Source of the DNA: Arenibacter sp040216555 | GTDB taxonomy: Bacteria > Bacteroidota > Bacteroidia > Flavobacteriales > Flavobacteriaceae | Length of the DNA: 64,000 nt | Direction: 5' to 3' | NCBI GenBank assembly: GCA_040216555.1 | Contig: JAVJOW010000012.1 | Location: 52,422 to 116,421, forward strand | Shown: positions 61,385-64,000 of the stretch, in pieces | How the letters are laid out: every line of letters begins with the position of its first letter | Position numbering within the stretch: the first letter of the stretch is position 1 | The notes under the pieces: model-generated | What the model was told of the DNA's origin: nothing | The model's input: the letters and a program-made list of their open reading frames with translations, nothing else | The model's database searches: none | Made by a program: the position numbers and the translations under genes

Positions 61385-62012
61385 TGATTATTTGATTTCG
61401 GCAAAAATAAGTCAAATTAATTTTTTTCAACCAGCAAATGCCGTAAATACGGTAAAGAAATATTAATTGGCGGATATTCCGGATTTGAAAGGGATCATTA
61501 TTTTATTTCCTAGGTTCCATTCATTTTATGTGGATTTTTATTTTGTGGACTATTTTGGGATTTGTTGAAGTCCGTAGTCTTTGTCCTATACTTTTTGTCG
61601 TCGGTAAATTATTTTTTAGGGTTGATTTTAAGGAGATTCAAAATTCGTTCAAACCTTTTTGGTTATCAAGCAGGAAGACTTTAGATATTTCGGATAAAAT
61701 TATCTGATGCTTGTGGTTATTTTATAATCTTCTATTTACTTTTTTATAAAGAAAAAGATTACAATAAAATAGTGGTTAATGCACGATTTTTACTTAGTAA
61801 AGAGAATATATTCAAGCTCGATTTTGTAAATAATTAACACTTTGTCGAGTAATACGGTTATTGGCAGATTTTATATAATTTATGGCTCGAAAACCTTATG
61901 AGTATTGATTTTTTAGATATATCTTGCATGTAATTTTGGAGTTGGCCCCAACTTCTTACATTTATTTTTTACCTATATGCCATGGTGATCAGTTGATATA
62001 AAACTATCATTT
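61385..62012. other. 628-bp AT-rich intergenic region
   Basis: Between the divergent prfC and repeat-protein genes. A 59-codon frame (61528-61707) has no plausible features. No complete two-box promoter or known RNA is recognised, although the long leader of the surface-protein gene probably lies here. Confidence 0.5.
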
Positions 62013-64000
62013 ATGGAGAATATTACTTTTGTGAAATATAGGCGCACTTTAGCCCGTTATTTTTCACTTATCGCTGTTGTTTTTGTTTTTGGAAGTTCAT
62101 CCTCCTATGGAAATACCTATGTGTATAATTTTAAATCCAATCACGGGGAAAAAATAACACATGAAGTTAATGTTAACGATAAATCAAATTTAAAGGAGAA
62201 TTCTTCAAGTACATTTTGGGATCTATTTTCTATAGGTAATCTTGATTTATATAGAAGTGCAATGGATTATTCAGCAGTATTTACTTCAAGCGCTGCTGAT
62301 CAGATTGGTGCTATTCCCTTAACGTTATTAGATTCATCCTCGGCTACATCAATAGATTCTGATGGGGACGGAGTGACCAATGATAAAGAAAATGAGGACG
62401 GTACGGATCCGAACAATTCCTGCGATTTTGTTTTGGCGCACCAGAATTGTGCACCTACCACGGCTTGGAAGAATGCGGATTGTGATGGCGATGGTGTTAC
62501 GAATATAAAAGAAAAGACCGATGGTACAGATCCTTTGGATTCCTGTGATTTTGTTGTAGGGCACCAAAACTGTAGCCCTTCAACTGCATGGAAGAATGCG
62601 GATTGTGATGGTGACGGGGTGACGAACATAAAAGAAAAGGCAGATGGTACAGATCTCTTGGACCCCTGCGATTTTATCTTGGCACATCAAAACTGTAGTC
62701 CTTCCAATGAATGGAAGAATGCAGACTGTGACGGAGATGGCGTTACGAATGAAAAGGAAAAAGAGGACGGTACAGATCCTTTGAATCCTTGTGATTTTAT
62801 TTTGGCGCACCAAAACTGTAGCCCGTCCACCGATTGGAAGAATGCGGACTGTGACGGCGATGGTGTTACCAATGAAAAGGAAAAGGAGGACGGTACAGAT
62901 CCTTTGGACTCTTGTGATTTTGTTTTGGCGCACCAAAACTGTGCTCCATCAACAGAATGGAAAAATGCCGATTGTGACGGGGATGGGGTAACCAACGAGG
63001 ATGAGAAAACGGATGGCACGGATCCCTTGGATCCTTGCGATTATAATCCTGAACATATTACCTTGACCCAGAGCGGCGACTATTTGGAAGCTGATTGTGA
63101 CGGGGATGGAGTGACCAACGAGGATGAGAAGGAAGACAGTACAGATCCGTTGGATTCCTGCGATTTTGTATTGGCCCACCAGACTGTAGCTCCTTCCAGC
63201 ACATGGAACGACGAGGACTGTGACGGGGATGGGGTAACCAATGAGGACGAGAAAACAGACGGGACCGATCCACTGGATCCATGCGATTATAATCCAGAAA
63301 GCGTCACGTTAACCCCTACAGTTGAATGGGAGGTTCTAGATTGTGACAATGACGGAAATCCAAATGGAACTGATCCGGATCCTCTTGTGGCAACGGCGAG
63401 GGATGACTCCGGTTCTACCCCTGCACTGACAGAAGTGGCGATCAATATTTTGGAGAATGATGATTACTTGCCTAATAATGACTCTAACAATTTGGGTATT
63501 ACGGCTTTATCCATGATTGGAGGCAGCGCCTTAGGGACTGTTTCTTTTGATGAGGAAACTGGCTTCATGAGCTACACTCCTGTCGAATCCGAATCCAACA
63601 CAACCGTTACTATAATTTATCAGGTATGTAACGTTATTCCTGATCCCAGTGTTTGTGCATCGGCCACGGTAACTATTGAGGTAGGTCCTGATATGGACAA
63701 TGTAATCGATGCTGTAGACGACAGTTATAGCGTGGATACCAATGTAAGTGGAGTAATACCAGACAGCAATGTTCTCGGCAACGACACCATCAACGGGGAG
63801 TTGGTAGCCGCCACGGACGTAGTGCTTACTTCTACGCCAACGGACGAACTTACTATAAACGAGGATGGCAGTGTTAGCGTGGCCCCCGGTACTGCCGATG
63901 GCACCTACACTATAGACTATACCATCTGTGAAGCGGCCAATACGGACAATTGCGATACGGGTACTGTCACTGTTCAGGTAGGTCCTGATATGGACAATGT
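62013..64000 (+). CDS. Giant secreted repeat protein, 5' part
   Basis: Open from ATG 62013 to the window end (662 codons, no stop). Signal peptide at 1-33 (RRTLARYFSLIAVVFVFGSSSSYG). After about 80 residues come nine thrombospondin-type-3 units of exactly 41 residues, each D-x-DGDGVTN-x(2)-E-x(2)-DGTDP-x(3)-CD, which bind Ca2+. Then a cadherin-like or Ig-like domain (ILENDDYLPNN, GTVSFDEETGFMSYTP) and the first of a 99-residue repeat series (GPDMDNV). The build is that of flavobacterial surface adhesins exported by the type IX system; the C-terminal sorting signal is beyond the window. Confidence 0.85.
   Translation, partial: MENITFVKYRRTLARYFSLIAVVFVFGSSSSYGNTYVYNFKSNHGEKITHEVNVNDKSNLKENSSSTFWDLFSIGNLDLYRSAMDYSAVFTSSAADQIGAIPLTLLDSSSATSIDSDGDGVTNDKENEDGTDPNNSCDFVLAHQNCAPTTAWKNADCDGDGVTNIKEKTDGTDPLDSCDFVVGHQNCSPSTAWKNADCDGDGVTNIKEKADGTDLLDPCDFILAHQNCSPSNEWKNADCDGDGVTNEKEKEDGTDPLNPCDFILAHQNCSPSTDWKNADCDGDGVTNEKEKEDGTDPLDSCDFVLAHQNCAPSTEWKNADCDGDGVTNEDEKTDGTDPLDPCDYNPEHITLTQSGDYLEADCDGDGVTNEDEKEDSTDPLDSCDFVLAHQTVAPSSTWNDEDCDGDGVTNEDEKTDGTDPLDPCDYNPESVTLTPTVEWEVLDCDNDGNPNGTDPDPLVATARDDSGSTPALTEVAINILENDDYLPNNDSNNLGITALSMIGGSALGTVSFDEETGFMSYTPVESESNTTVTIIYQVCNVIPDPSVCASATVTIEVGPDMDNVIDAVDDSYSVDTNVSGVIPDSNVLGNDTINGELVAATDVVLTSTPTDELTINEDGSVSVAPGTADGTYTIDYTICEAANTDNCDTGTVTVQVGPDMDN
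62352..63335 (+). repeat. Eight 123-bp tandem repeats coding for TSP3 units
   Basis: Equivalent positions recur every 123 bp without exception (for example at 62475, 62967, 63090, 63213, 63336). Units 1-5 carry DFVLAHQNC-type linkers, 6 and 8 carry a DYNPE linker, and 7 returns to the first type. Unit 9 at 63336 is shortened. Confidence 0.92.
63681..64000 (+). repeat. 297-bp repeat series, first unit and start of the second
   Basis: GTAGGTCCTGATATGGACAA occurs at 63681 and again, identical, at 63978, 297 bp (99 codons) apart. One full unit is seen; more probably follow beyond the window. Confidence 0.75.

Noticed and set aside
61528..61707. 59-codon plus-strand frame in the gap before the repeat protein
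   Set aside because: AT-rich, mixed hydrophobic and polar sequence with no signal peptide, motif or promoter; probably chance.
62300..63282. Several long minus-strand open frames across the repeat protein
   Set aside because: They are antisense shadows of the 123-bp repeat, whose period is a multiple of three; their residues repeat the same motif and have no start signal.

Overview
The window is chromosomal DNA of a Bacteroidota bacterium, most likely a marine member of the Flavobacteriaceae. This rests on several things seen in the sequence: AT-rich DNA, almost no Shine-Dalgarno sites, promoters of the TTTG-N18/21-TAnnTTTG type, LytTR and PAS two-component genes, short-form phosphatidylserine decarboxylase, DUF2851 and DUF3467 proteins, ribosomal protein bTHX, and a thrombospondin-type-3 surface protein of the kind secreted by type IX systems. 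The genus is not resolved. No phage, insertion sequence, CRISPR array or defence system was seen.

Layout. 1-16.7 kb: start of a lipoprotein; LytTR regulator convergent with a large hybrid histidine kinase; fatty-acid-hydroxylase-family membrane enzyme; a minus-strand operon rsfS-ftsH-LUD protein-cdsA-psd-acyl-CoA-binding protein that joins membrane proteolysis to phospholipid synthesis; birA; pyrE divergent from a Nudix gene; an M14 peptidase lipoprotein; a PAS kinase with a single-domain response regulator. 16.8-26.2 kb: coaD, ddl, PASTA protein, RluD-type pseudouridine synthase, yaaA, bTHX, pyruvate carboxylase with a TTG start, and a uracil-DNA-glycosylase-like protein. 26.2-34.5 kb: small proteins, a cluster of palindromic repeats, then a complete tryptophan operon trpEGDCFBA on the minus strand. 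The operon is preceded by a two-box promoter, an 18-codon leader peptide with three consecutive Trp codons, and a terminator hairpin: a full attenuator.

34.5-45.7 kb: a MarR-nitroreductase-YceI operon with a palindrome over its promoter; rhodanese; DUF2851; PspC; K+ channel with RCK domain; an alanine/glycine symporter carrying an unusual N-terminal extension; HhH protein; acyl-CoA dehydrogenase; rpsU with a rare strong Shine-Dalgarno; xerC; hpf. 45.7-59.3 kb: the translation/transcription block tRNA-Thr, -Tyr, -Gly, -Thr, tuf, tRNA-Trp, secE, nusG, rplK, rplA, rplJ, rplL, rpoB, rpoC, with tRNA fragments and palindromic elements between the tRNA genes. 59.4-64 kb: DUF3467, prfC, about 630 bp of non-coding AT-rich DNA, and the 5' part of a giant secreted repeat protein running off the end.

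Most of the window is conserved housekeeping DNA. The points most worth a second look are the near-leaderless trp attenuator, the palindrome-bearing tRNA half in front of tRNA-Trp, the SprB-like/lipoyl-like extension of the symporter, the altered K+ filter, the Shine-Dalgarno of rpsU, and the 123-bp repeat array with a compensated frameshift.
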